Of a stretch of DNA of 64,000 nucleotides, positions 39,069 through 50,925 are shown piece by piece. This DNA is from an uncultured Bacteroidota bacterium (GTDB lineage Bacteria; Bacteroidota; Rhodothermia; Rhodothermales; Salinibacteraceae). How positions within the stretch are numbered: position 1 is the first letter of the stretch; every line of letters starts with the position of its first letter. The notes beneath the pieces were generated by a model. It was not told the DNA's origin and made no database searches. It was given only the letters and a program-made list of their open reading frames with translations. Where the stretch lies: the NCBI GenBank assembly GCA_913055845.1, contig CAJXKO010000003.1, positions 1-64,000 of the forward strand. The letters are read 5' to 3'. The position numbers and the translations under genes were made by a program.

Positions 39069-41489
39069 TCACCGTTCGGCGGGCCGACCGCTCGTTTTCG
39101 AAGCGGAGACAACTCGAATTTGAACTGCCGGACTACGAACAGCCTGCCCATCGCGTCGCGCCCGCAGCTCGATGCGATGCGTCCCGGGCTGCAGCTGCCA
39201 CGTCGCCCGCCCGGCGCCGGAGGCGTGTCGCTCCCCGTTCACAACCCAGTGCACATCCCGAAAGGCGTCCGGCGCCGTGCCCTTCAGGGAGAGCCGCTGA
39301 TAGCGGTCGCGCAGGACCGGGTCGACGTAGAAGAGCGCTTCGTCTGCGGGGTAGCGGATGCGGAGGCGATCCGTGACCTGGAGACTCCCCGGCGCAGCGG
39401 TTGGCGCCTGGGACGCGGTGTGTGGCGCTTCCGGCGGCAGAGGCATGTCGTGCTCGCGCATCCAGGCGTGGTAGCGCTCGGAGTACACTGCGTAGCGCTT
39501 CTGCTTCATGTAGCGTGATGCCGTGCCGGGAGCGGCGCGGTGGCCGGTTCGCTCGTCAATAGCCACGACGCGGTGGACCGTGCAGGTGTCCGTCGGGACC
39601 GTCCCAGACAGAAACAGCTCGCGCTGGGGCGCCGGGCAGTGGGCGCCGGGGCGCGTGCCGCTGGCGGGGCACACCTGTGCGGTCCGGAGCCCGAGCGGAC
39701 GCTCGAAGGTGCCCCCGCTCCCCAGCGTACGCATGATGCTGTGGAAGAGGGGCGCGGCCCCCGCGACGCCGCTCATCCGGTCCATCGGCGTCCCGTCGAA
39801 GTTGCCCGCCCACACCGCCACCGTGTGCCGCGGCGTGTATCCGACGGTCCAGCTGTCGCGGTAGTCCTTCGAGGTGCCCGTCTTGACCGCCACCGGGAAC
39901 GGCAGTTCGAGCGGCCCGCCCCGCCCGAAACCCGGCGCCCGAGCGGCCGGATCATCCAGAATGTCCGTGATCAGGTGGGAGACGCCCTGTGAGAGTCCGG
40001 TCTGTTTCGGGGTCGGGAGGTCGGCGTGTAGGGTGTCCCCCTCTGCGGTGCGGGCCCAGCGCACGGCGTGGACCGGGGGTAAGGTCCCTCCCCGCGCCAG
40101 CCCGGCGTACGCCCGGGCCAGTTCAATCGGCTGCACCTCCCCGTTCCCTAGCGTAAGGCCGACGCCGTAGTACGAGGGGGCGCGGTCGAGCGACGCAAAG
40201 CCGAACTCGTGCAGCGTCTCCAGAATCTTGGCAGGCCCAAATTCCCGCGCTAGCCGCACGGCAGGCACGTTGAAGCTAGAGGCGAGGGCCTGGCGGAGAG
40301 GCGTGGGGCCGTGGTACGTTTCGTCGTAGTTTTCCGGAGTGAAGGCGCCGCTCGCTTCCGGCACGTTCAACTCAATGTCGGCCAACACCGAGGCGGGCGT
40401 GTAGCGGCGTGAGACGAGCGCATGAGCGTAGGTGAACGGCTTCAGCGCACTGCCCGGTTGCCGCAGCATGCGCACCCCGTCGTTCTGGCCGCCGTGCCGG
40501 GCGTCCCAGAAGTCCGCACTCCCCACGTAGGCCCGAATCGCCCCGGTGCGGTTGTCGAGCACCACCGCCGCCGCGTTCGTCAGCGTCTCCTGCCGGAACG
40601 TCTGCACGTGCCCTTCCACAAGATCGGCAACCGTCCGCTGCAACTGCGGGTCGAGGGTGGTCCGGATCTCAGCAAGCGGCGACCCGGACTCGGGATGGCG
40701 GTGCTGGAGCACCCAGCGCGTGAGGTGCGGCGCGCGGAAGACGGGGTCCGGTTCCTGTACGTCGATCGGCACCGCGGCGAGGTGCTTGCGCTCAGAGGCC
40801 GAAAGAACTCCGGCGTCCTGCATGGCGCGGAGGACGCGGTGCTGGCGCTGCTCGGCACGCTCGGGATGGCGGAACGGGTTGTAGCGACTCGGAGCCCGGG
40901 GGAGCCCCACGAGGTAGGCGGATTGGGCGGGCGTGAGGTCACGGGCCGACTTGCCGAAGTAGCCCTGGGCAGCGGCCTCGATGCCGTGGAGACGATTGCC
41001 AAAGGAGACCCGGTTAAACCAGAGCGACAGAATCTCTCGCTTCGACCGCCGCACCTCTAGCCGGAGCGCGAGGTGCATCTCCACGAGCTTGTTCCAGATT
41101 GTCGGCGACGGAGTGCCACGGAGTTGCTCCGCCACCTGCATCGTGACGGTGGAGCCGCCGCTCACGATGCGGCCGTGTCGCAGGTTGCTCCAGAGCGCCC
41201 GCCCTAGTGCGATCGGGTCAATGCCCGGATGCGAGTAGTACCGCCGGTCCTCGATCGCGGTCAACCCCTGGGCCACACTCTCCGGAAGCTCGTCCACGGC
41301 GATCGGTTCACTTCGCCCCTGCGGATGGGCACGGCGCAGCAGGGTCCGATGTTGAGCCGTGACCTCCAGACTGGCGCGAGGGGCTTCAGGAGAAACAGAC
41401 TCCGGTAGAGGCCAGCACAGGGAGAGCCCCCCCCCTAGCAGCACCAGGACAATCGCTCCGGCAATGGGATGCCTAGCAAGAACAGACAC
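39069..41489 (-). CDS. pbpC: Penicillin-binding protein 1C
   Basis: This 806-aa bifunctional peptidoglycan synthase has one N-terminal membrane anchor (IAGAIVLVLLGGGLSLCW). A GT51 glycosyltransferase domain (about 55-225) follows with AIEDRRYYSHPGIDP and GGSTVTMQVAEQL, then a transpeptidase domain with SALK (SxxK), SSFN (SxN) and KTGTS, and a C-terminal PBP1C-specific beta domain. PBP1C is thought to repair cell wall together with the alpha-2-macroglobulin encoded next. The start at 41489 is the only good one. The 128-bp gap to the next gene upstream holds nothing recognisable. Confidence 0.94.
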   Translation of the reverse strand: MSVLARHPIAGAIVLVLLGGGLSLCWPLPESVSPEAPRASLEVTAQHRTLLRRAHPQGRSEPIAVDELPESVAQGLTAIEDRRYYSHPGIDPIALGRALWSNLRHGRIVSGGSTVTMQVAEQLRGTPSPTIWNKLVEMHLALRLEVRRSKREILSLWFNRVSFGNRLHGIEAAAQGYFGKSARDLTPAQSAYLVGLPRAPSRYNPFRHPERAEQRQHRVLRAMQDAGVLSASERKHLAAVPIDVQEPDPVFRAPHLTRWVLQHRHPESGSPLAEIRTTLDPQLQRTVADLVEGHVQTFRQETLTNAAAVVLDNRTGAIRAYVGSADFWDARHGGQNDGVRMLRQPGSALKPFTYAHALVSRRYTPASVLADIELNVPEASGAFTPENYDETYHGPTPLRQALASSFNVPAVRLAREFGPAKILETLHEFGFASLDRAPSYYGVGLTLGNGEVQPIELARAYAGLARGGTLPPVHAVRWARTAEGDTLHADLPTPKQTGLSQGVSHLITDILDDPAARAPGFGRGGPLELPFPVAVKTGTSKDYRDSWTVGYTPRHTVAVWAGNFDGTPMDRMSGVAGAAPLFHSIMRTLGSGGTFERPLGLRTAQVCPASGTRPGAHCPAPQRELFLSGTVPTDTCTVHRVVAIDERTGHRAAPGTASRYMKQKRYAVYSERYHAWMREHDMPLPPEAPHTASQAPTAAPGSLQVTDRLRIRYPADEALFYVDPVLRDRYQRLSLKGTAPDAFRDVHWVVNGERHASGAGRATWQLQPGTHRIELRARRDGQAVRSPAVQIRVVSASKTSGRPAER

Positions 41490-41617
41490 GTTTTACGAAT
41501 CGGACGGCAGACGGAAAGGACGGGCCGAATAAGCTAACCAAAACGTCAGGCGATTTGAAGCAGTGTCCCCCAACTGGGTCCGCCCTCCCTTCTGGGGCAC
41601 GCATGGGCCTTTCCTGC

Positions 41618-42955
41618 CTACCGCCTGGGACGCACGAGACCCACGTGCACGTCCATGACGTTCGTGTGGGTAGGCCCTGTCCGCAACAGCTGACCAATCG
41701 CATCGAACAGCCGATAGGCGTTGTTCTCCGAGAGATGCTGTTCCGGATCGCATCCTTCCCTGCGGGCTTTCTCGATCGTCTCCGGCGTCGCCCAGGCTCC
41801 CGCCGCGTCCGTGGGCCCATCGATGCCATCGGTTCCCCCACTCAGCAGTACGGCTGGGGACTGTACCTTGTCCAACACGAGCGCGGCACCGAGCGCCACC
41901 TCTTGGTTACGCCCTCCCTTCCCCTTCCCGGTCACTGTAACGGTCGGCTCTCCCCCCCAGAGCCAACACGTCGGCACGGTGGGGTCAGCCTTAAGCAACC
42001 TGTTGGCGTGATGCGTGCCAACCGCCCGGGCCTCCCCTTCGACGTCCTCGGTCACCCCACGCACCACGTAGCCATGAGCTTCTGCTGCCGCCTTGGCCGA
42101 ATCAAGCGCCGTGCGGTTGGTGCCAAGCAACGTGTTTTTGGTCCTCTCGAAGCATGCGTCGTCCGACCCTGGGGTCTCAGGGTGTCCCCCTCGTGCGCCT
42201 TCCGCAAGGTGGGAGCGGAGAGGACTGGGAATGTCATGCCACAGTCCATGGGTGTACAGCACCTGCATAGCGTCCGGGTACGTGGTGGGATCTGGGACGG
42301 TTGGTCCACTTGCAATAACGGACATATCGTCCCCAACGACGTCCGACACCACGAGGCTGCCTACATCGGCCGGGGAAGCCGCCCGGGCAAGTTGTCCTCC
42401 GCCCACCTGCGTCAGGTGTTTGCGGACCGCGTTCATCTGGTGCACCTTGACGCCGCCAGTTAACATGCGGTGGTAAGTCGTCTTCAGATCGGCCAACTCT
42501 AGGCCGGGAGCTGGAAGCGTACTGAGCGCCGTTCCGCCCCCTGACACCAGGACGAGCACTAGTTCGTCGGGCCCTGCCGCTTCGGCCTGCGCCATGATAC
42601 GCCGGGCCGCGTGTATGCTTTCTTGCGACGGCAACGGATGTCCTCCTTCCCGCACCTCGATGACCGTCGGCCTCGACAGGTCTTTAGGGAAGGTGTCTGG
42701 ATAACCCTCCGGCACCACCACACATCCCTGCACGCGGGACACCCCGAGACGGCGTTCCACTTCGCCGGCCATTGCGAGAGCCGCCTTGCCCATGCCCAAC
42801 ACCCGGATGACGTCGTACGCATCGGGAGGCGCCGGGGCCCAGATCGACGCGTCCCTTTGCGACAGGAGGGCCGGGGCCTGTACGCGTTCTACCGCCGCCG
42901 AAAACAAAGATTTTGCATCCTCAACCAGGGAGTTCTGGACGGACCTCTGCGTCAT
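41618..42955 (-). CDS. Glycerate 2-kinase (class II, DUF4147/MOFRL)
   Basis: This 445-aa protein has the GckA-type architecture. The N-terminal DUF4147 domain carries VIRVLGMGKAALAMA, VREGGHPLPSQESIHAARRI and LVLVSGGGTALSTLP. The C-terminal MOFRL domain carries GGEPTVTVTGKGKGGRNQEVALGAAL and SGGTDGIDGPTDAAGA. These enzymes phosphorylate D-glycerate to 2-phosphoglycerate. It is divergent from thiE, with a 177-bp gap in which I looked for a TPP riboswitch and found none. There is no glyoxylate or serine-pathway gene nearby to fix its pathway. Confidence 0.92.
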   Translation of the reverse strand: MTQRSVQNSLVEDAKSLFSAAVERVQAPALLSQRDASIWAPAPPDAYDVIRVLGMGKAALAMAGEVERRLGVSRVQGCVVVPEGYPDTFPKDLSRPTVIEVREGGHPLPSQESIHAARRIMAQAEAAGPDELVLVLVSGGGTALSTLPAPGLELADLKTTYHRMLTGGVKVHQMNAVRKHLTQVGGGQLARAASPADVGSLVVSDVVGDDMSVIASGPTVPDPTTYPDAMQVLYTHGLWHDIPSPLRSHLAEGARGGHPETPGSDDACFERTKNTLLGTNRTALDSAKAAAEAHGYVVRGVTEDVEGEARAVGTHHANRLLKADPTVPTCWLWGGEPTVTVTGKGKGGRNQEVALGAALVLDKVQSPAVLLSGGTDGIDGPTDAAGAWATPETIEKARREGCDPEQHLSENNAYRLFDAIGQLLRTGPTHTNVMDVHVGLVRPRR

Positions 42956-43132
42956 GATGCCGAATTTCTCGGACTGTGTTTGAGGGAGATACTGGACATC
43001 GAAAATCCCCGCGGTCTCTTCAGCCCTCGCAATAGCTTTGAACCATCGACCAACCGCTTGGGTGTAGGGAACTGCGTACGACCTCAGATGTGCAGTCTCC
43101 GACGCATTTTTTCAACCGGTTCGCCGCACATC

Positions 43133-43813
43133 ATGGAGGATCCTTCGCCAAATGGGGCGCCTGCCGTAGACGCTGAATCAATCGGACGTCTGCATGTCCT
43201 CACCGATTTTCATCTTCAGCAGGACCATTCTCACGCTGATCTTGCCCGGTTGGCCATCCGGGGCGGGGCCGATACGATTCAGTTCCGCCAGAAACATGGG
43301 GGCATTCAGAATCAGATCGTGGAAGCCCGGCACGTGGCTTCGGTCTGTGCCGACGCCTCCATACCCCTCATTGTCGACGATCGTCCCGACATCGCCCAGA
43401 CGGTTCACGCCACTGGGGTCCACCTCGGGCAGAGAGACTTTCCGATAGACGCTGCCCGATCGGTCCTCGGCCCGGACCGCATCATCGGAGCCACCGCTAC
43501 CAAACCCCACCAGGCCTCGGCGGCGTACGAACTGGGGGCGGACTATATCGGGTTCGGACCGGTCTTTCCCACAACCTCAAAGCGAAATCCAAAGTCGGTG
43601 AAGGGACCCGAGGGACTGGCAAAAACGTGCGAGGCGGTCCCCATTCCAGTTATCGCCATCGGGGGCATTACGAACGATCGCGTTCGGGCGGCCCTTGAGG
43701 CCGGCGCGCACGGAGTCGCCGTGCTCTCGGCCGTGGCGACGGCAAGCGATCCGGAGCGCGCGACTGCTCGCTTTCGGGCCGCCATCGACGGCGTATTGCG
43801 GGAATCTGAATGA
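43133..43813 (+). CDS. thiE: Thiamine-phosphate synthase
   Basis: This 226-aa TIM-barrel enzyme couples hydroxymethylpyrimidine pyrophosphate with thiazole phosphate to form thiamine phosphate. Recognisable motifs are GGADTIQFRQK, LIVDDRPDIAQTVHATGVHLGQRD, GADYIGFGPVFPTTSK and PVIAIGGITNDRV. The ORF track starts 174 codons too early inside the divergent kinase gene. The ATG at 43133 gives the family's normal length. It stands alone, with no other thi gene in the window. It converges with hemD with eight bases between the stops. Confidence 0.93.
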   Translation: MEDPSPNGAPAVDAESIGRLHVLTDFHLQQDHSHADLARLAIRGGADTIQFRQKHGGIQNQIVEARHVASVCADASIPLIVDDRPDIAQTVHATGVHLGQRDFPIDAARSVLGPDRIIGATATKPHQASAAYELGADYIGFGPVFPTTSKRNPKSVKGPEGLAKTCEAVPIPVIAIGGITNDRVRAALEAGAHGVAVLSAVATASDPERATARFRAAIDGVLRESE

Positions 43814-43821
43814 CGCCTCTT

Positions 43822-44553
43822 TCACCCCTCCGTTTCCTCGTAGATCGCGGACACGAGCCCATCGGGCGAGGGGGTGTCGGCAACGGCCTCGACCCCATGT
43901 CCGGCGTCCTCCAGGGCCCCTCCCGTCGTAGGTCCGATTGCGGCCAGGCGATACGTATCAAGGGCCACCGTCCCGGATGCCTCTACAGCGTCGATCCCTG
44001 ACGGACTGAAGAAAACGAGCCACGCAGACCCGTCGGAGGAGGGCAGCGTCAGGTCCGTTCGAGGATGGGTTTCGTAGACGACCATCTCCTCAAACGGAAT
44101 GTCCGCGTCCCGGAGACGGCGGGGTATTGTGTCGCGGCGCCGGTTTCCACAGAGGAAAAGCAGTGGGGCCGTGGGCGCATCGTCGATGATTCGCGCCGCC
44201 AGTGCATCTGCTGAGCCAGCGTCCGCCCCCTTGGGATCCAGCCCTACGTCCCGAATCCGTCCAGCCGTCTTGGGACCCACGGCGTAGACCGGAGCGCCAC
44301 GCCAGGCCTGGGCCAGTGCCTCTTGCTCCTCGAAAGCACGCCCAAGCGCTGCCGCTACACGCGGGCTCGTGGCAACCACTCCCTCATAGTCCGCCCGGCG
44401 GGTAAGGCGGTCCGTAAAGGCGTCCTGCCGGGGAAACGCAAAAGAAAGAACCGGCTCACAGACGGCCCGGAGGCCAACCTCGTCGAAGGCAGCGAGATAC
44501 CCATCCGGCGGATCCGCCGATCGTAAGAGAATCGCGTCGGGAAGGTCAACCAT
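43822..44553 (-). CDS. hemD: Uroporphyrinogen-III synthase
   Basis: This 243-aa protein closes and inverts hydroxymethylbilane to uroporphyrinogen III. The HemD family is poorly conserved, and the call rests on PDAILLRSADPPDGY, YEGVVATSPRVAAAL, APVYAVGPKTAGRIRDVG, FFSPSGIDAV and AAIGPTTGGALEDAGH plus the position directly after hemC. The ATG at 44553 starts the conserved domain. The track start adds 51 Ser/Pro-rich residues that look non-coding. It is the last gene of the hem run. Confidence 0.88.
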   Translation of the reverse strand: MVDLPDAILLRSADPPDGYLAAFDEVGLRAVCEPVLSFAFPRQDAFTDRLTRRADYEGVVATSPRVAAALGRAFEEQEALAQAWRGAPVYAVGPKTAGRIRDVGLDPKGADAGSADALAARIIDDAPTAPLLFLCGNRRRDTIPRRLRDADIPFEEMVVYETHPRTDLTLPSSDGSAWLVFFSPSGIDAVEASGTVALDTYRLAAIGPTTGGALEDAGHGVEAVADTPSPDGLVSAIYEETEG

Positions 44554-44721
44554 TGAGGCGTTCGTCGATATGGAGGCTGGAGTCGCGGATGGGAAAAGCC
44601 GTAACGGGAGTGCCCCTGACGAGGAATCCCTTTCCTCAGCGAAGTCTTTCAGAACCCAAGGCGTGCGATCACCGACCAAAAAACCCTTGGTGAACCGCCG
44701 CCCCAAGATCAGCGGAAAACT

Positions 44722-45693
44722 TCACGGCTGAAACGGCGACCCGGTTGGCTTCTGGCGCCGATCCCCAAGCACCTCGTCGAGGATGTGGTCACCTCCGGCC
44801 CCCAGCAGATCACGCGCGAGTTCGCGCCCCATCTCTTCGCCTTCCGCCGGAGCGCAGCGGCGCTGATCGCGGTAGTACTCGTCTCCGTCGAGGGCCGCGA
44901 TACAGGCATCGAGAACGAGCGCATCATCCTCCAAGTGCGCCCAGGCGCCAAGAGGCACTTGGCACCCGCCCCCCACTTCTCGCAGAAAAGCCCGTTCAGC
45001 CCTGGTGGCGTAGCCGCTGGCGGCGTGGTGAAGCACGTCGTGCAGAAGGGTTTTTACCTCGCTGCTGCCCTCCCGACAGGCAATCCCGAGAGCCCCCTGT
45101 CCCACCGCCGGAACCATGAGATCGGGATCAATGCGGTCTCGGATGTGCATCGAGAGGCCGAGTCGTACAAGGCCGGCCACCGCAAGCACCATTCCCGTCC
45201 AGTCACTCTGTCGGAGCTTGTCAAGGCGCGTATCCACGTTTCCGCGCACGGGGACCACGTCAAGATCCGACCGCCACGCGAGCAGTTGAGCAGTACGACG
45301 GAGCGAAGCCGTGGCTACGGTGGCTTCCTCCGGCAGGTCGTGCACGTGTCCGTCGAATGACGGATGCGCGACGAACGCATCGCGGGGATCTTCTCGTTCC
45401 CCAGTGGCAGCGAGAACGATGCCCGATGGTACGCGCGACGGGATGTCCTTCAATGAATGCACGGCCAGGTCCACATCCCCCTGGAGCAGGGCGCGGTCCA
45501 GTTCCTTCGTAAAGACCGCCTCGTCCCCGATCTCCGAGATCGGCGTGTCGGTCGATTCGTCGCCCCGTGTCGTAATCGTAGTTAGGCGCACCCGGTAGCC
45601 GGCGGCCTCCAACCGAGATCGAACCCCGTTGGCCTGTCGAAGGGCCAGGTCGCTTCCTCGCGTGCCAAGAACGAGCGGTTCCGGGATGGACAT
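44722..45693 (-). CDS. hemC: Porphobilinogen deaminase (hydroxymethylbilane synthase)
   Basis: This 323-aa enzyme polymerises four porphobilinogens into hydroxymethylbilane using a covalent dipyrromethane cofactor. The motifs LGTRGSDLALRQAN, FTKELDRALLQGDVDLAVHSLKDIP and VPAVGQGALGIACREG are intact, and the cofactor Cys lies in the GGGCQVPLGAWA segment. It starts 92 bp after hemA on the same strand and is followed by hemD, forming a hemACD run. Typical length. Confidence 0.95.
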   Translation of the reverse strand: MSIPEPLVLGTRGSDLALRQANGVRSRLEAAGYRVRLTTITTRGDESTDTPISEIGDEAVFTKELDRALLQGDVDLAVHSLKDIPSRVPSGIVLAATGEREDPRDAFVAHPSFDGHVHDLPEEATVATASLRRTAQLLAWRSDLDVVPVRGNVDTRLDKLRQSDWTGMVLAVAGLVRLGLSMHIRDRIDPDLMVPAVGQGALGIACREGSSEVKTLLHDVLHHAASGYATRAERAFLREVGGGCQVPLGAWAHLEDDALVLDACIAALDGDEYYRDQRRCAPAEGEEMGRELARDLLGAGGDHILDEVLGDRRQKPTGSPFQP

Positions 45694-45784
45694 CGCAGAA
45701 TCAGAATCATTCGTAGGAGACGCCGCTGCGCGGTCCCTAGGCGGACGGCTTCAAAAACACCTGCGTGGTGGGGGCAGGAGGTCG

Positions 45785-47233
45785 TCACTCTGCATTCTCA
45801 GGGTCCTCAGTCCGCTCCGTCGACGACGAGCGATCGGACATGCGAAGCGCATGCTGGACGTTTTTTGTCTCTGCATCCTCGGGACCTGAGTCATGGGTAA
45901 GGTACGGACAGCGCGAGGGCGCGTCCCCCAGATTGGGTCGTCCCGAGTCGGATGCGCGGGGGAGAGACCGGGCCGCCTCTTGCTCATTCGAGGGCGCGAA
46001 GAGGGCATGAAGAAGCTCGATGCCCTGCACAAAGTCAATACTTTCCGGGTCGACATTTTTTAGGCGGACGATGGGAACCGCCAAGAGTTTTTGCATAATG
46101 GACTCCGTGAGGCGGTCCACCTCCTCCCGGTCCATGTCGGTACGATGGGCGTGGCGGTCCACCTCCTGTTCTCGAATCGTGTCGAAGGTGCTGCGAATGG
46201 CCTGGATCGCAGGCTGGAGGGCCTGCTGGTGGAAGAACCAGGTCACGAAGTCTTCGAGCAACTCCTCGCAGATCGACTCCGCTTCCGGAACAGCGGTCGC
46301 GCGGCGGTCGCGCACCTCCTCGGTCCACGACTGTAGGTCGTCGAGGTCGTAGACACGGTAGCCCGGACGGTCGGCCACGGTGGGATCCACGTTGCGGGGC
46401 ATGGCCACGTCGACGACGAGGGTGGTACCGGCATCCGGGACGGGAAGAGAGGCAGACGTGAGGATTGGATCTGGAGCACCGGTGGCCACCAGGGCAAGGT
46501 CGGCCGAGGCCACGGCATCGTGCCGGTTCGCCCAAGCACGCGTGCACCCGCCGTACGAGTGGGCCACCTCCTGGGCGCGCTCCGGCGAACGGTTGACCAC
46601 AGTGACCGACCGAGGCGCTTCGTCGGCAAGAGCCTCCAGGGCGAGCTGTCCCATCTTGCCCGCCCCAACCAGCACGACGTCCGTTTCGGAAAGCGACGAC
46701 GCATCGGTATGGGCCGCAAGGTCCTGCCGCGCCATTTCCACGGCGGCCGTTGAGACCGACGCGGCCCCACGGTCGAGCCCCGTTTCGGAGGAGACGCGCT
46801 TGGCGGCCCGGAATGCGGTGTGGAAGAGCCGATGCATCACGGAGTGCAATGCCCCGGCATCCACCGCCCGTTCGTAGGCCGCCTTCACCTGCGCAAAAAT
46901 CTGCCGCTCTCCAAGAACCACGGAGCGCAGCCCGCTGGTCACCTGCAGCAGGTGTCGAACAGCAGCCTCGTCCCGCACGCGAAATGCCGCCTCGGCCGGC
47001 CACTGCCTGCTGGCAGCCTGACCCAGTAGCGCCTGCATCTGACGCACATCCGCCTCGGTGCCGTACAAATAAGCCTCGGTGCGATTACAGGTTGACAGCA
47101 CCACCGTCTCAGCGTCGGCACTCAGGCTCAGGTTTGCGTAGAGGGCCTCCTGGTCGTCTGCATCGAGCGCATAGTTTTCGGTACGCTCCAGCGAGGCGCA
47201 CTCATGGTTGAGACCGACGGCAAAAAACCGCAT
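45785..47233 (-). CDS. hemA: Glutamyl-tRNA reductase
   Basis: This 482-aa enzyme reduces glutamyl-tRNA to glutamate-1-semialdehyde, the first step of the C5 route to haem. It has the nucleophilic Cys in VVLSTCNRTEAYLYG, the NADPH-binding region VVLVGAGKMGQLALEAL and a C-terminal dimerisation domain. The last 60 residues or so are a Glu/Ser/Arg-rich extension beyond the usual end. The ATG at 47233 gives MRFFAVGLNHECASLE; the track start adds 15 residues. Haem-dependent turnover is known in other bacteria, but no leader signal is visible here. Confidence 0.94.
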   Translation of the reverse strand: MRFFAVGLNHECASLERTENYALDADDQEALYANLSLSADAETVVLSTCNRTEAYLYGTEADVRQMQALLGQAASRQWPAEAAFRVRDEAAVRHLLQVTSGLRSVVLGERQIFAQVKAAYERAVDAGALHSVMHRLFHTAFRAAKRVSSETGLDRGAASVSTAAVEMARQDLAAHTDASSLSETDVVLVGAGKMGQLALEALADEAPRSVTVVNRSPERAQEVAHSYGGCTRAWANRHDAVASADLALVATGAPDPILTSASLPVPDAGTTLVVDVAMPRNVDPTVADRPGYRVYDLDDLQSWTEEVRDRRATAVPEAESICEELLEDFVTWFFHQQALQPAIQAIRSTFDTIREQEVDRHAHRTDMDREEVDRLTESIMQKLLAVPIVRLKNVDPESIDFVQGIELLHALFAPSNEQEAARSLPRASDSGRPNLGDAPSRCPYLTHDSGPEDAETKNVQHALRMSDRSSSTERTEDPENAE

Positions 47234-47346
47234 AGAGGCAATCAAAGTCCGCGAGCACGTGATTCGGAATTGATACAACGCCTTGGCTGATCTGTTCGCC
47301 TACAGGGGGTTGAATAAGGCGTCAACGCGGGCGTCGATGGAAACTG

Positions 47347-48069
47347 TTAGGGGGTGGCGGAGGACGCAAACCCGGGCGAAAGGGCATCGAGCATCTGCAG
47401 AACGATCTGAGAGGAGGACCGCGCAGCATCCTGAAGGAAAGACTCAAAGTCAATGTCCGACGTTCCGTCGGCCCGGTCCGAAATGGCCCGTACCACCAGG
47501 TAGGGAACCTCGTTTACCGTACAGACCTGCCCCACGGCCGCCCCTTCCATTTCGACACAGTGGCCGTGCAGGTCCTCCTGAATCTGCCGCCGGTGTCGGT
47601 CGTCCTCTACAAACCGGTCCCCCGTGAGGATGCGTCCTTCGACGATGTTGTGCTCGGGGAGGGAGGCCTCCAGGGCGTAACGGCGAAGCATGGGATCCGT
47701 CTCGAAAAATCGGTGGTGGGTGAATGGGACCTGGCCACGGGGCAGTCCCATGAAATTTACCACCAGGTCGTGCTGTACACAGTCGGTTCCCACCACAATG
47801 TCGCCGATGTCGAGGGATGGGACGAGGGCACCCGCCGATCCCGTACAGAGCACGGCCGTGGCCTCAAAAGCATCGATTAGAAGCTGCGTGCAGAGAGCCG
47901 CATTGACCTTTCCCACTCCCGCCTTTACCAGCACGAGGTCGTGCCCGCCCCATGCAGCCTCGTGGACCGTGAGCCCCGCCCGCTGGACGGACCGCTGAAT
48001 CTCACAGCGATCAAGATACAGTTCCATCTCAATGTCCATTGCGGACATGATGCCCACGGACATAGCCAC
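47347..48069 (-). CDS. mtnN: 5'-methylthioadenosine/S-adenosylhomocysteine nucleosidase family protein
   Basis: This 240-aa purine-nucleosidase-fold protein begins SVGIMSAMDIEMELYLD. It has VLCTGSAGALVPSLDIGDIVVG, the substrate/catalytic segment HCVEMEGAAVGQVC and VVRAISDRADG with the catalytic Asp. It cleaves methylthioadenosine and S-adenosylhomocysteine to adenine and the thiosugar. The start at 48069 (MAMSVG) and the internal ATG at 48063 are both possible. It sits between metG and hemA on the same strand. Confidence 0.9.
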   Translation of the reverse strand: MAMSVGIMSAMDIEMELYLDRCEIQRSVQRAGLTVHEAAWGGHDLVLVKAGVGKVNAALCTQLLIDAFEATAVLCTGSAGALVPSLDIGDIVVGTDCVQHDLVVNFMGLPRGQVPFTHHRFFETDPMLRRYALEASLPEHNIVEGRILTGDRFVEDDRHRRQIQEDLHGHCVEMEGAAVGQVCTVNEVPYLVVRAISDRADGTSDIDFESFLQDAARSSSQIVLQMLDALSPGFASSATP

Positions 48070-48140
48070 ATTAGCCTCAATGAAAGCATCACTTGAAATC
48101 TCCGCGACAACCGGGCGGGCTTCGTGACTAGCGACGGACT

Positions 48141-50285
<2,145 letters not shown>

Positions 50286-50427
50286 CAGAAAAGATGAGGC
50301 TTAATAGAAACGATTTTTAAACTGGGGACACTCGGGACGCAAAATCCCGCCCAGCATCCCGAAGCCCCACCGAAGCCCCGTTTAGAAACGGATAGGAATT
50401 CCTCAAGCCGCCTCCCGCCCAGTTCCC

Positions 50428-50754
50428 TTAGTTGAAGCTCACACCATCGAGTGGGTCGCCTTCTTTTTTTCGGAGGGCTTCCTCAGCGAACCAGGCCTCT
50501 TTCACCTCCTGAGTGGTGTCCGGTAGGTCTTCGTGGGGCTTCTCGTAGCCCTCGATGTCTTTGAGCCAGACGAGGGTCTTGGTACGCATGGTGCCGTCCT
50601 TCGCCTCGAACTCGACACTTTCCTCGCGGGCCGCGCAGGTCCCTTCCGCCTCGTCGTAAACGCCGCCCAGTTTGGGGTGGCGCAGCAGGATGCGGACGCG
50701 TTCGCCGTAATTGAAGCGGCTGTCCTCAAAGTCGGCCTCGCTGTAAGTAGCCAC
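50428..50754 (-). CDS. Small hypothetical protein, 108 aa
   Basis: This short acidic soluble protein (MATYSEADFEDSRFNYGERVRILLRHPKLGGVYDEAEG...) has no recognised domain. The FNYGERVRILLRHPKLGGVYDEAEGT segment resembles a small SH3-like barrel, but this is only an impression. The start is a clean ATG and the frame has normal codon use. It is divergent from hisB with 171 bp between them. Confidence 0.6.
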   Translation of the reverse strand: MATYSEADFEDSRFNYGERVRILLRHPKLGGVYDEAEGTCAAREESVEFEAKDGTMRTKTLVWLKDIEGYEKPHEDLPDTTQEVKEAWFAEEALRKKEGDPLDGVSFN

Positions 50755-50925
50755 GATTCGTGGGGATCCTTCGTCAAGAACACGTTCAGCCGCAAGACCG
50801 CGGCACTTTGTCTACGGGGGAGTATAAAAACCAAATGGCACTTGTGCGTGTTCGAGCGTCGTGAGCCGCTCGTGAAAAGCGGCATTCCGTTCCAATCTCC
50901 CTCCGTCTCCCGCCTTCGCTCCGCC

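Noticed and set aside
42956-43132. Possible TPP riboswitch upstream of thiE
   Set aside because: The gap lacks the conserved CUGAGA and ACCUGA core elements of the thi box, so no riboswitch is called.
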